5,377 nucleotides of DNA from assembly GCA_029258405.1 (NCBI GenBank), contig JARHYY010000132.1, positions 1-5,377 of the forward strand, written 5' to 3'. Below, one piece after another: positions 5,251 through 5,377 of the stretch (within the stretch, counting starts at the first letter, position 1; each line of letters opens with the position of its first letter). Made by a program: the position numbers and the translations under genes. The notes below the pieces were generated by a model. That model worked only from the letters and a program-made list of their open reading frames with translations. It was not told the DNA's origin and did no database searches. The stretch is from Helicobacteraceae bacterium. GTDB taxonomy: Bacteria > Campylobacterota > Campylobacteria > Campylobacterales > Helicobacteraceae.

Positions 5251-5377
5251 ATTATTGTACAACTCGCCCACCAAAAAGCCATATAACACAATATCAAAAC
5301 TTAGACAATAACTAAACCCAACTATAATTTAAACAAAAATACAAACTTAAAAATTTACTCAACACTCTATTTAAACT
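5251..5377 (-). repeat. Right arm of the 127-bp terminal inverted repeat
   Basis: This is the inverted copy of 1-127, identical along its whole length and ending exactly at the window end. Its inner boundary lies 15 bases upstream of the -35 hexamer of the minus-strand promoter at 5207-5235, so that promoter is in unique DNA just inside the repeat. The short frame that leaves the left arm and runs on to base 190 is closed here two codons after the boundary (stop at 5245-5247). The two flanks are therefore unrelated beyond base 127. Confidence 0.97.

Noticed and set aside
1..5377. Composite transposon carrying fluoride resistance between inverted insertion sequences
   Set aside because: No transposase, target-site duplication or recognisable insertion-sequence end is visible, and the genes inside are ordinary chromosomal functions with uniform composition. 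The repeat may still be an insertion-sequence edge, but a mobile cargo unit is not supported.
1..5377. Small linear plasmid or phage with inverted terminal repeats
   Set aside because: There is no replication, partition or terminal-protein gene, and the gene content is housekeeping. An assembly boundary at a multicopy repeat is simpler.

Overview
The window is AT-rich DNA whose proteins look like those of an epsilonproteobacterium (Campylobacterota), most likely a Helicobacter-type genome. The reasons are a single-chain bifunctional NAD(P)HX repair enzyme of the divergent kind seen there, a Helicobacter-like 11-helix sodium:neurotransmitter-type symporter, AAGG/AAGGA ribosome-binding sites and very AT-rich intergenic DNA. 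The genus is inferred from protein style and base composition, because there is no rRNA or other marker gene.

Layout. Bases 1-127 and 5251-5377 are an exact inverted repeat of each other, so the window begins and ends on the same sequence in opposite orientation. Next comes a stretch with no long gene (128-772). It holds a short reading frame that runs out of the repeat, a chain of short plus-strand frames that may be a decayed gene, and a perfect 12-bp hairpin. All the solid genes follow on the minus strand. Read 5'->3' on that strand, they are: a near-consensus promoter (5207-5235); a possible 40-codon small gene (4924-5046); a sodium-coupled symporter (3537-4913); a membrane-anchored DUF2726-like protein only 2 bases behind it (2920-3534); the bifunctional NAD(P)HX epimerase/dehydratase nnr (1267-2778); a 21-codon frame (1156-1221); and the fluoride channel crcB/fluC (773-1141).

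How the genes work together. The symporter and the DUF2726-like gene form a tightly coupled pair, probably transcribed from the 5207-5235 promoter. Nnr repairs hydrated NADH/NADPH. CrcB/FluC exports fluoride, a poison of enolase and pyrophosphatase. The last two are general housekeeping or stress functions. The 141-base gap before nnr and the 125-base gap before crcB show no convincing terminator, so read-through is possible. No fluoride riboswitch is visible ahead of crcB.

I find no strong evidence for a new multi-gene system. The points most worth a second look are the exact 127-bp terminal inverted repeat, which may be an assembly boundary at a multicopy repeat or the arms of an invertible segment; the membrane-anchored DUF2726-like partner of the symporter; and the small frames in the leader and spacer regions.
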